Assembly (NCBI GenBank): GCA_947625725.1 | Contig: CANQPI010000016.1 | Span: forward strand, 1-39,446 | DNA from: an uncultured Clostridia bacterium | GTDB taxonomy: Bacteria; Bacillota; Clostridia; Christensenellales; CAG-314 | DNA: 39,446 nucleotides | Direction of reading: 5' to 3' | In this document: positions 15,435 through 22,961 of the stretch, piece by piece | Position numbering within the stretch: position 1 is the stretch's first letter | Layout: each line of letters starts with the position of its first letter | The notes under the pieces: generated by a model | Told to the model about the DNA's origin: nothing | The model's database searches: none | The model's input: only the letters and a program-made list of their open reading frames with translations | Position numbers and translations under genes: made by a program

Positions 15435-16115
15435 ATGGCTAGATATTCGGTTGTTGACAACGGAACAAAAAGCAAAAAAAAGCACAAGCGGACAAGACGC
15501 GTTGCCATTGTCCTTGTGCTTGTTTTGTTTGTTGCCGTCGCGCTTGCATTGTATTTTTATCGCAAGTCAATGACTCCCATAATATTGGATATAGCCCAAA
15601 CCCGCCTCAAAGCGGAAACGACCCTCGCTCTCAACGAGGCGATTTTCGACGTATTGGCAAATTGCAACGATCAAGATTTTGTCAATGTGGAAAAAAACGA
15701 CCAAAACGACGTGGTGTTAATCTCCGCAAACAGCGCGTACGTAAATCGCCTGGCGCGCGAGGTGTCCGTTGTATCCCAAAAGCAAATCAACAACATTCAA
15801 AAGTTTCGGATACAAATACCGATTGGCACTCTTTCGGGGATACCGTTGCTTTCCGAAAAGGGCGCGGAGGTAGAGGTAACGGTCACTCCCATAGGCAAAG
15901 TTACGTGCAGTTTTACTTCCGATTTCGAGTCGGCGGGGATAAACCAAACTGTCCACAAGATATTTCTCAACGTGCGCAGTCGCGTGGATCTTATTATTCC
16001 CACGTCACACATGGAAGTAGAAACGGTCACGCCGATACTGATCAGCGAAAGTATCATAGTGGGCAAAGTACCCAATACGTTTTTGCAAGGCGGTTTGCTG
16101 CTCGGCTCGGCATAA
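15435..16115 (+). CDS. yunB: Sporulation protein YunB
   Basis: A 226-residue protein with a basic N-terminus (K-S-K-K-K-H-K-R-T-R-R), one membrane helix (about 24-44) and an outer domain with the YunB pattern: P-I-I-L-D-I-A, N-E-A-I near residue 73, Q-I-P-I-G-T-L-S-G-I-P-L-L-S and a C-terminal E-S-I-I-V-G-K-V-P-N-T-F. In B. subtilis yunB is made in the mother cell; its exact role is not settled. AAAGG lies seven bases before the ATG at 15435; the GTG at 15417 has no ribosome binding site. It is placed behind spoVAE with only a 44-bp gap. Confidence 0.88.
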   Translation: MARYSVVDNGTKSKKKHKRTRRVAIVLVLVLFVAVALALYFYRKSMTPIILDIAQTRLKAETTLALNEAIFDVLANCNDQDFVNVEKNDQNDVVLISANSAYVNRLAREVSVVSQKQINNIQKFRIQIPIGTLSGIPLLSEKGAEVEVTVTPIGKVTCSFTSDFESAGINQTVHKIFLNVRSRVDLIIPTSHMEVETVTPILISESIIVGKVPNTFLQGGLLLGSA

Positions 16116-16118
16116 AAA

Positions 16119-16162
16119 ACGCCCGACGACCCTTTTCGAGTTGCCGAGCGACGTTTTTTTTT
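16119..16162. terminator. Terminator between yunB and the convergent regulator
   Basis: An imperfect stem (about 16120-16130 with 16140-16150) is followed by ACG and a run of eight T on the plus strand. An A-run before the stem lets it act on the minus strand also. Confidence 0.65.
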
Positions 16163-16175
16163 CAAAACGTTGCAA

Positions 16176-16388
16176 TCAAATTTGACTCAACCCCAGCAGA
16201 TAGTCTGCTGTAACGTTGAAATATTTCGCTATCTTTACGATCGAGTCGCAGTCGGGTTCGCGCGAGCCCATTTCCCACGCGCTTACCGCTTGATTGCTGA
16301 ACCCCAAAATCTCCCCAAGACGTCGTTGCGACATCTTTTGTTCCAATCGAAGTTCTCTAAGTTTTGTTCCGAGTTCATTGTTTTTCAT
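16176..16388 (-). CDS. Small XRE-family transcriptional regulator
   Basis: A 70-residue protein that is almost only a Cro/CI-type helix-turn-helix: L-R-E-L-R-L-E-Q-K-M-S-Q-R-R-L-G-E-I-L-G with the recognition helix S-N-Q-A-V-S-A-W-E-M-G-S-R-E-P-D, then I-A-K-Y-F-N-V-T-A-D-Y-L-L-G. It binds DNA as a dimer and has no sensor domain. GAGG lies upstream of the ATG. It is divergent from the broken yccF-type gene, and near-palindromic words in the 49 bases between them are likely binding sites. Confidence 0.9.
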   Translation of the reverse strand: MKNNELGTKLRELRLEQKMSQRRLGEILGFSNQAVSAWEMGSREPDCDSIVKIAKYFNVTADYLLGLSQI

Positions 16389-16411
16389 ACAAAGAAAATT
16401 ACCTCAAATTT

Positions 16412-16451
16412 CCCACGTTTTGTTGACTTCCCACAAAATGTGGCATATAAT
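16412..16451 (+). promoter_or_regulatory. Promoter of the yccF-type gene with overlapping operator words
   Basis: TTGACT (16423-16428) and TATAAT (16446-16451) have 17-base spacing. The words CCACGTTTTGTTG (16413-16425) and CCACAAAATGTGG (16431-16443) are inverse versions of each other and overlap the -35 box and spacer, as expected for a repressor site. Confidence 0.65.
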
Positions 16452-16488
16452 AATTTATGTAACAACGGAACAAAAAATTAAAAAGTTT

Positions 16489-16932
16489 TTGAAGTTTCTG
16501 TTTAATTTCTTTTGGGTGTCGATAGTGGTGCTGACGAGCGCAATATCAAGCGCGCTTACGAGAGTCGCCTGTGTTGTTACGATAATAGGCATACCGTTTG
16601 GTCTGCGGCACTTCGAATTTATTCCGCTTGTATTTGCGCCCGCGGGGAAAGTAGTGATACTTCATTACGGTTCTCACCCCTTTATGAACACGATTTGGTT
16701 GTTGTTTGGCGGCTTGGTAACGAGCATTTTGTACATAGCGTTGAGTCTTGTTTGCGTATTCACCGTGATAGGCATAACTTTGGGAATGTAACTGCTCAAA
16801 ATCGCTTCGTATAATTTTGCTCCTTTTGGCGTAGTTATCAATGAAGATCGATATTCAGCCAATAAAAACACGCGTCACGACTATATGTTGTCAGGGCAAA
16901 GAATAGTCGCCAATCTCTGCCGTCCTTTTTGA
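16489..16932 (+). pseudogene. YccF-domain membrane protein with an internal TAA
   Basis: The YccF family is a small inner-membrane family with two copies of a motif like I-I-G-I-P-x-G followed by F-K-(I/L)-A and a P-x-G. The first copy is intact (T-I-I-G-I-P-F-G-L-R-H-F-E-F-I-P, then P-A-G). The second reads V-I-G-I-T-L-G-M, then TAA at 16789-16791, then in the same frame L-L-K-I-A-S-Y-N-F-A-P-F-G-V-V-I, and ends at TGA 16930-16932. The TAA stands where family members have a residue, usually Gln, before the helix, so it looks like a CAA-to-TAA change. I choose the TTG at 16489 because the promoter's -10 box lies downstream of the ATG at 16438. The function of the family is not known. Confidence 0.7.
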
Positions 16933-17009
16933 TATTCGCTCCGTCGGACAAAAATTTCAGTCAATGAGTTAGTTTCGCGCTGTTTTGCGCTATATTTAAT
17001 TAAAAACTG

Positions 17010-17038
17010 TTGTCAAATATATTTTTTTTTGATATACT
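17010..17038 (+). promoter_or_regulatory. SigA-type promoter of the pheST operon
   Basis: TTGTCA (17010-17015) and TATACT (17033-17038) with a 17-base spacer; transcription should start near 17045. Confidence 0.75.
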
Positions 17039-17044
17039 TGTTTT

Positions 17045-17280
17045 ACAGACGTTGACGAAGCACAAGAATTTGCGACAAACGCAGTCAAAGCGAACGGGGG
17101 ACGGTGGAAGCCTCGTATGCGCGCAAAAAGATATTCCCTTCCGAGTTCGGGCGGTGAAAGCAAGTAGCCGCTTGCGGGTCGTTTCCGTTAGCAAACAAAG
17201 AGGAGAGGTTTTTTGCCTCTCGAATTAGGTGGTACCGCGACAATTTTATCGCCCTAAGCGTTTGGCTTGGGGCTTTTTTT
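17045..17280 (+). ncRNA. T-box riboswitch (Phe) ahead of pheS
   Basis: The leader carries the hallmark T-box sequence GGTGGTACCGCG at 17228-17239 and ends in an intrinsic terminator. Uncharged tRNA pairs with a specifier codon in stem I and with the T-box bulge, which favours the antiterminator and lets the operon be read. A UUC (Phe) codon is available in the A-rich loop around 17130-17142, in line with the downstream pheST. Promoter, leader length (about 235 nt) and order of parts are all normal. Confidence 0.93.
17251..17280 (+). terminator. T-box attenuator terminator
   Basis: The stem GCCCTAAGC / GCTTGGGGC (one G-U pair) with a five-base loop is followed by seven T. Its left part competes with the T-box antiterminator. 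Confidence 0.85.
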
Positions 17281-17291
17281 AGGAGTAAATT

Positions 17292-18305
17292 ATGACAATA
17301 ACAGAAATCGAAAAGGACTTTGAACGGGATATCGCCCTGTGCGCGACCCTGCCCGAATTGCAGGAACTAAGGGTAAAGTACCTCGGCAAAAGCGGTCAAT
17401 TGACCGTTTTGCTCAAAAGCATAAAGGACCTGCCGCCCGAGGAACGCCCGACGTTCGGAGCCAAGGTCAACGAGTTGCGCAACAATATGGAACGACGTTT
17501 TGTCGCGCGAACCGACGCGCTCAAACAGGACGAACTTGCTCGCCGTTTGCAGGAGGAGCGCGTGGACATAAGTTTGACTTCCTGTCCCGAGCGCGGCGCG
17601 TTGCACCCCGTCACGCAGATAGAAAACGAGATTTGCGATCTGCTGATTGCGTTGGGTTTCGAAGTGCTGTCCGGTCCGGAAATAGAAACGGATTACTACA
17701 ATTTTCAGGCTTTGAACATTCCCGACGACCACCCCGCAAGGGACATGCAGGACACGTTTTACATCACCGACAGCATTTTACTGAGAACGCAAACTTCGGC
17801 AATGCAGGCGCGCGTTATGGAAAAGCGCAAACCGCCGTTGAAAATAGTTTGCCCTGGCAAAGTTTTTCGCTCGGACAGCGACGCTTCGCACTCGCCCGTA
17901 TTTCACCAAATCGAGGGATTGGTGGTGGACAAAAACATTACGCTCTGCGATCTGAAAGGAACTTTGGAGTACATTGCCGCGCACCTGTTCGGAGAACAGA
18001 CCAAGGTTCGTTTCCGTCCGTCCTTTTTCCCCTTTACCGAGCCGAGCGTAGAGGTGGACCTAACGTGTTGCAACTGTGGCGGCAAGGGCTGTTCTCTGTG
18101 CAAGGGCACGGGCTGGATAGAAGTTTTGGGCGCGGGAATGGTCAACCCCTACGTTCTGGAAAATTGCGGCATAGACAGTTCCAAGTACAACGGATACGCA
18201 TTCGGTATCGGAATGGACAGAGTTGCCATGATCAAATACGGTATTCCCGATATACGGCTGTTTTTCGAAAACGATAAGCGTTTTCTCAAACAGTTTGCAA
18301 AATAG
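17292..18305 (+). CDS. pheS: Phenylalanyl-tRNA synthetase, alpha subunit
   Basis: A 337-residue class II synthetase subunit that carries the active site for joining Phe to tRNA-Phe. The N-terminal coiled coil (about 1-85) is followed by the catalytic core: H-P-V-T-Q near 107, motif 2 in F-R-S-D-S-D-A-S-H-S-P-V-F-H-Q-I-E-G, and motif 3 in F-G-I-G-M-D-R-V-A-M. The sequence C-C-N-C-G-G-K-G-C-S-L-C-K-G-T-G-W lies where most bacterial PheS have a related glycine-rich loop; four cysteines of C-x-x-C type may bind zinc. TAGGAG precedes the ATG. It works as an alpha2-beta2 tetramer with PheT, 12 bp downstream. Confidence 0.97.
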   Translation: MTITEIEKDFERDIALCATLPELQELRVKYLGKSGQLTVLLKSIKDLPPEERPTFGAKVNELRNNMERRFVARTDALKQDELARRLQEERVDISLTSCPERGALHPVTQIENEICDLLIALGFEVLSGPEIETDYYNFQALNIPDDHPARDMQDTFYITDSILLRTQTSAMQARVMEKRKPPLKIVCPGKVFRSDSDASHSPVFHQIEGLVVDKNITLCDLKGTLEYIAAHLFGEQTKVRFRPSFFPFTEPSVEVDLTCCNCGGKGCSLCKGTGWIEVLGAGMVNPYVLENCGIDSSKYNGYAFGIGMDRVAMIKYGIPDIRLFFENDKRFLKQFAK

Positions 18306-18317
18306 GAGATAGACAGA

Positions 18318-20699
18318 ATGAAATTACCTCTTTCTTGGATAAAGGACTTTGTGGACGTTGACGTCGGTATCGACGAACTTTGCGCCAAAATGGTGGCGAT
18401 CGGTTTGGAAATAGAAGAAGTCGCCTACCTCGGCGAACGCGTGACCAACGTAAAGGTCTGTCAGATAAAGGAAATTACGCAGCACCCCAACGCCGAAAGA
18501 TTGCTTTGCTGCAAAGTGGACATAGGCGGCGAGATCATTCCGATCGTTACCAACGACCACCGAGTCAAAGTCGGCGACAAAGTACCCGTCGCGTTGCACG
18601 GCGCGTCGCTTGCCAACGGCATGCGCATCAGCAAGGGCAAAATGCGCGGCGAGGAGTCGTGGGGAATGTTTTGCGGGGCAGAAGAACTAGGTATCAACGC
18701 CGATTGGTATCCCAACGCCGACGTTGACGGCGTGCTTGTATTGCAAGACGGCGCGCATGTAGGCAGCGATATACGCGGCGAAGTGGGGCTGGACGACTAC
18801 GTGTTGGACGTAAGCATAACCGCCAACCGTCAGGATTGCAACAGCGTTTTGGGTTTGGCGCGCGAAGTCGCCGTCGCTCTCGGAAAAACCTGCCGCGAGC
18901 CCGATATATCCTACCGCGAAACGGGCGTTGCCACAACCGACCTCGTAAAGGTGAGCGTTGAGGCGCAAGATCTGTGCAAAGGTTACTTTATGCAGGGTCT
19001 GACGGACGTGACGGTGCAAAAGTCCCCCGTTTGGCTTACTTCGCGTTTGGCAAAAATCGGTTTGCACGGTATCAACAATCTGGTAGACATCACCAACTAC
19101 GTTTTGTTCGAGATCGGTCAACCCATGCACGCGTTCGACTACGCGGATATAGAACAGGGCGAAATCGTCGTGCGGCGCGCTTTCGACGGCGAAAAAATTA
19201 TTCCGCTGGACGGCAAAGAGTACATTTTGAACAACGACGATCTTGTCATTGCGGACAAAGACCGCGCGGTTGGTTTGGCGGGCATAATGGGCGGAGCAAA
19301 CTCGGGCATAAAGCCAACAACTCAATGCGTGCTGTTTGAGTCGGCAACTTTTGCACGGCTCAACGTGCGGCGCACGGGACGACGTTTGGGTCTGAGGTCG
19401 GATTCTTCCGCGCGGTTTGAAAAGGGTATCGAAACATACACCAACAATTTGGGACTATCCCGCGCGCTTCACCTTGCGGAGCAACTCGGTTGCGGCAAAG
19501 TTACTCGCGGACGTATCTCCGTCGGCGAAACGGCGGGCAACCGAACGGTTACCTTCGGCAAAAAGCGCATTGCCGATTTGTTGGGTATCAAAATTCCCGA
19601 CGAGCGAATTTTGTCCATTTTGCGCTCTCTCAACATCTCGGCAAATATCGACGGCGACAACGTTACGTGCGTTGTTCCTCCCTATCGCGACGATATAGTC
19701 CGCGATTGCGACATAGTGGAGGAGTTGATACGCGTTTACGGCTATGACAACATAAAGGGCACTTTGATGGAAAAGTCGCGCATTACCTGCGGGGGCAAGA
19801 CCGTCGAGGCGCGGCGGATCGACCAACTGAAAAACGTTCTTTGCGGTTTGCGCTACAACGAATGTATTTTCTATCCGTTTGCGGGCAAGGCGTTGTTCGA
19901 AAGGGCTTCTACCCGCCCGATAGACGGCGATTTGTACATTCGCGTAAAAAACCCGATCGGAGAAGAACTGTCCTATATGAACAGAGAACTCGCGCCCAAC
20001 ATGCTTCAATGCGTGGAGTTGAACATCTCTCGCGGAAACGGCAATTTGCGCTTGTTCGAAGCGGGCAAGGTCTACCTGTCGGATACCATTCCTCCCGTCG
20101 AGTTGCCCTATGAGCAAAAGCGGCTTTCAATGTGCGCAACCGACGTGACTTTCGACAGTTTTCGTCAGGACGTTTTGCAGGCGATACGTTCGGTATCGGA
20201 CGGGCAAATCAAGTTGACGCGTTCGAGCGCGGACATTCTGCACCCGGGCGTTTCCGCCGACATCTCCGTCAACGGACGCGCCGCGGGCTATTTCGGCAAA
20301 CTGCACCCGAGCGTCGCCGCTAACTTCGATATAGAGTGCGAATGTATGTATGCGGAAATTTTCCTCGACGTTCTGTTGCAAAACGCTCGTGCCGACGTGC
20401 ATTTCGTGCCTTTTGCAAAGTTCCCGTCCGTCAGCCGCGATTTTGCGTTGCTGTGCGACGAGGACGTTGCCGCGCAGGATATTCTCGACGAATTTTTGAG
20501 GTTGCCCCTTGCGGAAAGCGCGGATCTGTTCGACGTTTACCGCGGAGAAAAGTTGGGCGACGGCAAAAAGAGTCTGGCAATAACGGTAGTGTTCCGCGAC
20601 AAAAACAAAACTTTGCAGGACTCCGACATAGAAAAACAGTGCGCAAAAGCCTTGCGCGCAATTCAAGAAAAATACGGCGCGACTCTGCGCGCGCAATAG
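18318..20699 (+). CDS. pheT: Phenylalanyl-tRNA synthetase, beta subunit
   Basis: A 793-residue subunit that binds tRNA and edits mischarged Tyr-tRNA-Phe. Domains run in the usual order: an EMAP-like tRNA-binding domain (about 40-150, with H-P-N-A-E-R-L), the B3/B4 editing domain (about 205-380), the B5 domain (about 400-475), the inactive synthetase-like core, and the C-terminal anticodon-binding FDX-ACB domain (about 700-793; F-P-S-V-S-R-D-F-A-L). The length is normal. AGGAG lies before the ATG. It is cotranscribed with pheS under the T-box. Confidence 0.97.
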   Translation: MKLPLSWIKDFVDVDVGIDELCAKMVAIGLEIEEVAYLGERVTNVKVCQIKEITQHPNAERLLCCKVDIGGEIIPIVTNDHRVKVGDKVPVALHGASLANGMRISKGKMRGEESWGMFCGAEELGINADWYPNADVDGVLVLQDGAHVGSDIRGEVGLDDYVLDVSITANRQDCNSVLGLAREVAVALGKTCREPDISYRETGVATTDLVKVSVEAQDLCKGYFMQGLTDVTVQKSPVWLTSRLAKIGLHGINNLVDITNYVLFEIGQPMHAFDYADIEQGEIVVRRAFDGEKIIPLDGKEYILNNDDLVIADKDRAVGLAGIMGGANSGIKPTTQCVLFESATFARLNVRRTGRRLGLRSDSSARFEKGIETYTNNLGLSRALHLAEQLGCGKVTRGRISVGETAGNRTVTFGKKRIADLLGIKIPDERILSILRSLNISANIDGDNVTCVVPPYRDDIVRDCDIVEELIRVYGYDNIKGTLMEKSRITCGGKTVEARRIDQLKNVLCGLRYNECIFYPFAGKALFERASTRPIDGDLYIRVKNPIGEELSYMNRELAPNMLQCVELNISRGNGNLRLFEAGKVYLSDTIPPVELPYEQKRLSMCATDVTFDSFRQDVLQAIRSVSDGQIKLTRSSADILHPGVSADISVNGRAAGYFGKLHPSVAANFDIECECMYAEIFLDVLLQNARADVHFVPFAKFPSVSRDFALLCDEDVAAQDILDEFLRLPLAESADLFDVYRGEKLGDGKKSLAITVVFRDKNKTLQDSDIEKQCAKALRAIQEKYGATLRAQ

Positions 20700-20712
20700 G
20701 AAGTGTAGTGCG

Positions 20713-22959
20713 TTGAACAAATCGTCGGAAGTTTTGGCTCCGGCAGGGAGCGTCGAACAACTTGTGGCAGCCGTCAACAACGGTTGCGATTCGGTGTACT
20801 TGGGTTTGGACAGTTTCAATGCGCGCATGAAGGCTCCCAATTTCAACCAAGACAATCTTGCCGAATGGTTAGACTACTGTCATTTGTTCGACGTAAAGGT
20901 GTACGTCGCGCTCAATACTTCCCTCAAAAACGACGAGTTCGAACGGGCGGCGCAACTGCTGAAAGTCGCTTACGCAAGCAATGCGGACGGAGTTATCGTG
21001 ACCGACCTTGCGCTGATGAAACTTGCGGCAAAACTGCCGAAGCCTTTCGAAGTGGCGGCGAGTACGCAACTCAACGTCCACGACGCAATGGGCGCGGAAT
21101 TTGTCAAACAATGCGGCGCGACTACCGTCGTCTGCGCGCGGGAATGTAGTTTGCAACAGATACGCGACGTCGCCTCGACGGGCGTCAAAGTGGAGTGTTT
21201 TGTACACGGCGCGACCTGCGTGTGTCAGTCGGGACAATGCCTGTTTTCTTCGACGGTGGGCGGCAACAGCGGCAACAGGGGACTGTGCGCGCAACCCTGC
21301 CGCAAAAAATACTCCGTTGACGGCGGCAAATTCGCTTATTTGCTTTCCGCGCGGGATCTGCTCGGTTTGGATGTAGCGCGCAAATTGCGCGAAGCGGGCG
21401 CGGAAGTTTTCAAAATCGAAGGGCGCAATCGTCGCGCGGAATATGCGGGAGCGACTTCGCGCATATACCGCAAATTGTTCGATAATGATTTCGAATACCA
21501 ACCGCAGGACAAAACCGCGCTTGCGGAAACCTACAACCGCGACATGTCCGAATTGTCCTATCTGAACGGCGACAACTCGGATATAATCTCGCCGCTCTGT
21601 CAAAATCATTCGGGCGTAGCGGTGGGTCAAGTTTGCGGCAAAGCCGTCAAAACAAACGTTCACATCAACAAAAACGACGGTTTCAAAATTTTTTGCAACG
21701 GAACGGAAGTTTGCGGCGGTATCGCAACGGCTTCGGGCACGGGGCTTGTCGCGGCGGAGTTCGGCAAGGAAGCGCGGGACGGAATGGAAGTCAGGCGCAC
21801 GTCCGACGTCGCGCTATCCGACGAAATATTGTCTGCGCGCCGTTTGCTGAACGCAGAGTTGTATTTTCGAGCCGAGCCGAACAACCCCGTCGTCGCAAGG
21901 GCGAAATGCGGAAGCGTCGAGGTGGAAATCTCCGATTTTACCGCGCCTTTGGCGCAAAATACACCGACCTCGCCGTCAGAAGCGGAACTTCAACTGCGAA
22001 AAAGCGGCAATTCCCATTTCAGGATAACGGACGTAAAGGCGGAAGTGGGCAACGTGTTTTTGGCAAAGTCCCAACTCAATTCCGTCCGAAGGCGTTTGCT
22101 GGACGAATTGAAAGTGGCAATTGTCCAAAACTACAACAAACGTTTTGCCGCGCGTAACGCAGATATAAACGAACTTTTGCGTTTGGACAAACCCGCGCCG
22201 CGCAAATGTATTCCCACGGTCGCCATACGTTGCTACGACGAAAGCGAGTTGAAACGCGCTTGCGAGTTGTCCGATACGGTTATTTACAAACCCGCCGTTT
22301 TGGACGAAAGGCAGTTTTGCATTGCGCACGGTTGCGGAGCGTATTTGGATCTGCCCTCTTTTGCCGACGCGCGGTATTTGCGGGAACGGTTGGCAAAATA
22401 TCCTGCGTCGGTGGTGTGTCACAACGTGGGACATGTGCAGTTGGCAAGGCAAATGAATTTGCCCTACATAGCGGGGAGCGGGCTTAACATTTTTAACGAC
22501 CGCATGGCGCAGACGTTTGACGACGCCGCGACCTTTGTGTATTCTTTGGAGTTGACTGTGGGCGAAATAGCCCGATTTGCGGACAGAAGCGGTTTGATTT
22601 TCGCAGACGGCAAAATAACGTTGATGAAACTCGTTCATTGTCCGTACAAACTTCAAGCGCAACTCTGCGGCGACAGGCGTGATTGCGTCGATTGCGCAAA
22701 TATCCGACCGCTGCGTTACCGCGACGAACTCGGCAACGAATTTGTGGTGCAACGCCGCAAGGATCTTCGTTGCACATTTGAATTGATCAACGGCAACAAA
22801 CTGTCCGCCGCTGCGCGACTCAAACGTCCAGACAGGTATTTGGTGGACTACGACGAGGCGGTGGCAAGGCACTACCTTGCTTTGAACGGCGGCGTTGACG
22901 ACGGTTATACCGAACAAAAGCCCTTTACCAAAGGCAGACTGTTCGACAAAGTGAATTGA
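20713..22959 (+). CDS. Peptidase U32 family protein with C-terminal DUF3656-like region
   Basis: A 748-residue protein. The U32 core (about residues 5-300) shows V-L-A-P-A-G-S near the start, the V-Y-L-G-L-D-S-F-N-A-R motif, E-C-F-V-H-G-A-T-C-V-C-Q-S-G-Q-C and G-N-R-G-L-C-A-Q-P-C-R-K-K-Y, whose cysteines probably bind an iron-sulfur cluster. Members act in tRNA or rRNA hydroxylation or ubiquinone synthesis rather than as proteases; RlhA, which hydroxylates 23S rRNA, has this long form, so an RNA-modifying role is the best guess. The start is TTG at 20713 with AGGAAG nine bases upstream; no in-frame ATG fits. It lies 13 bp after pheT and overlaps or abuts mutS2. Confidence 0.85.
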   Translation: MNKSSEVLAPAGSVEQLVAAVNNGCDSVYLGLDSFNARMKAPNFNQDNLAEWLDYCHLFDVKVYVALNTSLKNDEFERAAQLLKVAYASNADGVIVTDLALMKLAAKLPKPFEVAASTQLNVHDAMGAEFVKQCGATTVVCARECSLQQIRDVASTGVKVECFVHGATCVCQSGQCLFSSTVGGNSGNRGLCAQPCRKKYSVDGGKFAYLLSARDLLGLDVARKLREAGAEVFKIEGRNRRAEYAGATSRIYRKLFDNDFEYQPQDKTALAETYNRDMSELSYLNGDNSDIISPLCQNHSGVAVGQVCGKAVKTNVHINKNDGFKIFCNGTEVCGGIATASGTGLVAAEFGKEARDGMEVRRTSDVALSDEILSARRLLNAELYFRAEPNNPVVARAKCGSVEVEISDFTAPLAQNTPTSPSEAELQLRKSGNSHFRITDVKAEVGNVFLAKSQLNSVRRRLLDELKVAIVQNYNKRFAARNADINELLRLDKPAPRKCIPTVAIRCYDESELKRACELSDTVIYKPAVLDERQFCIAHGCGAYLDLPSFADARYLRERLAKYPASVVCHNVGHVQLARQMNLPYIAGSGLNIFNDRMAQTFDDAATFVYSLELTVGEIARFADRSGLIFADGKITLMKLVHCPYKLQAQLCGDRRDCVDCANIRPLRYRDELGNEFVVQRRKDLRCTFELINGNKLSAAARLKRPDRYLVDYDEAVARHYLALNGGVDDGYTEQKPFTKGRLFDKVN

Positions 22960-22961
22960 AA

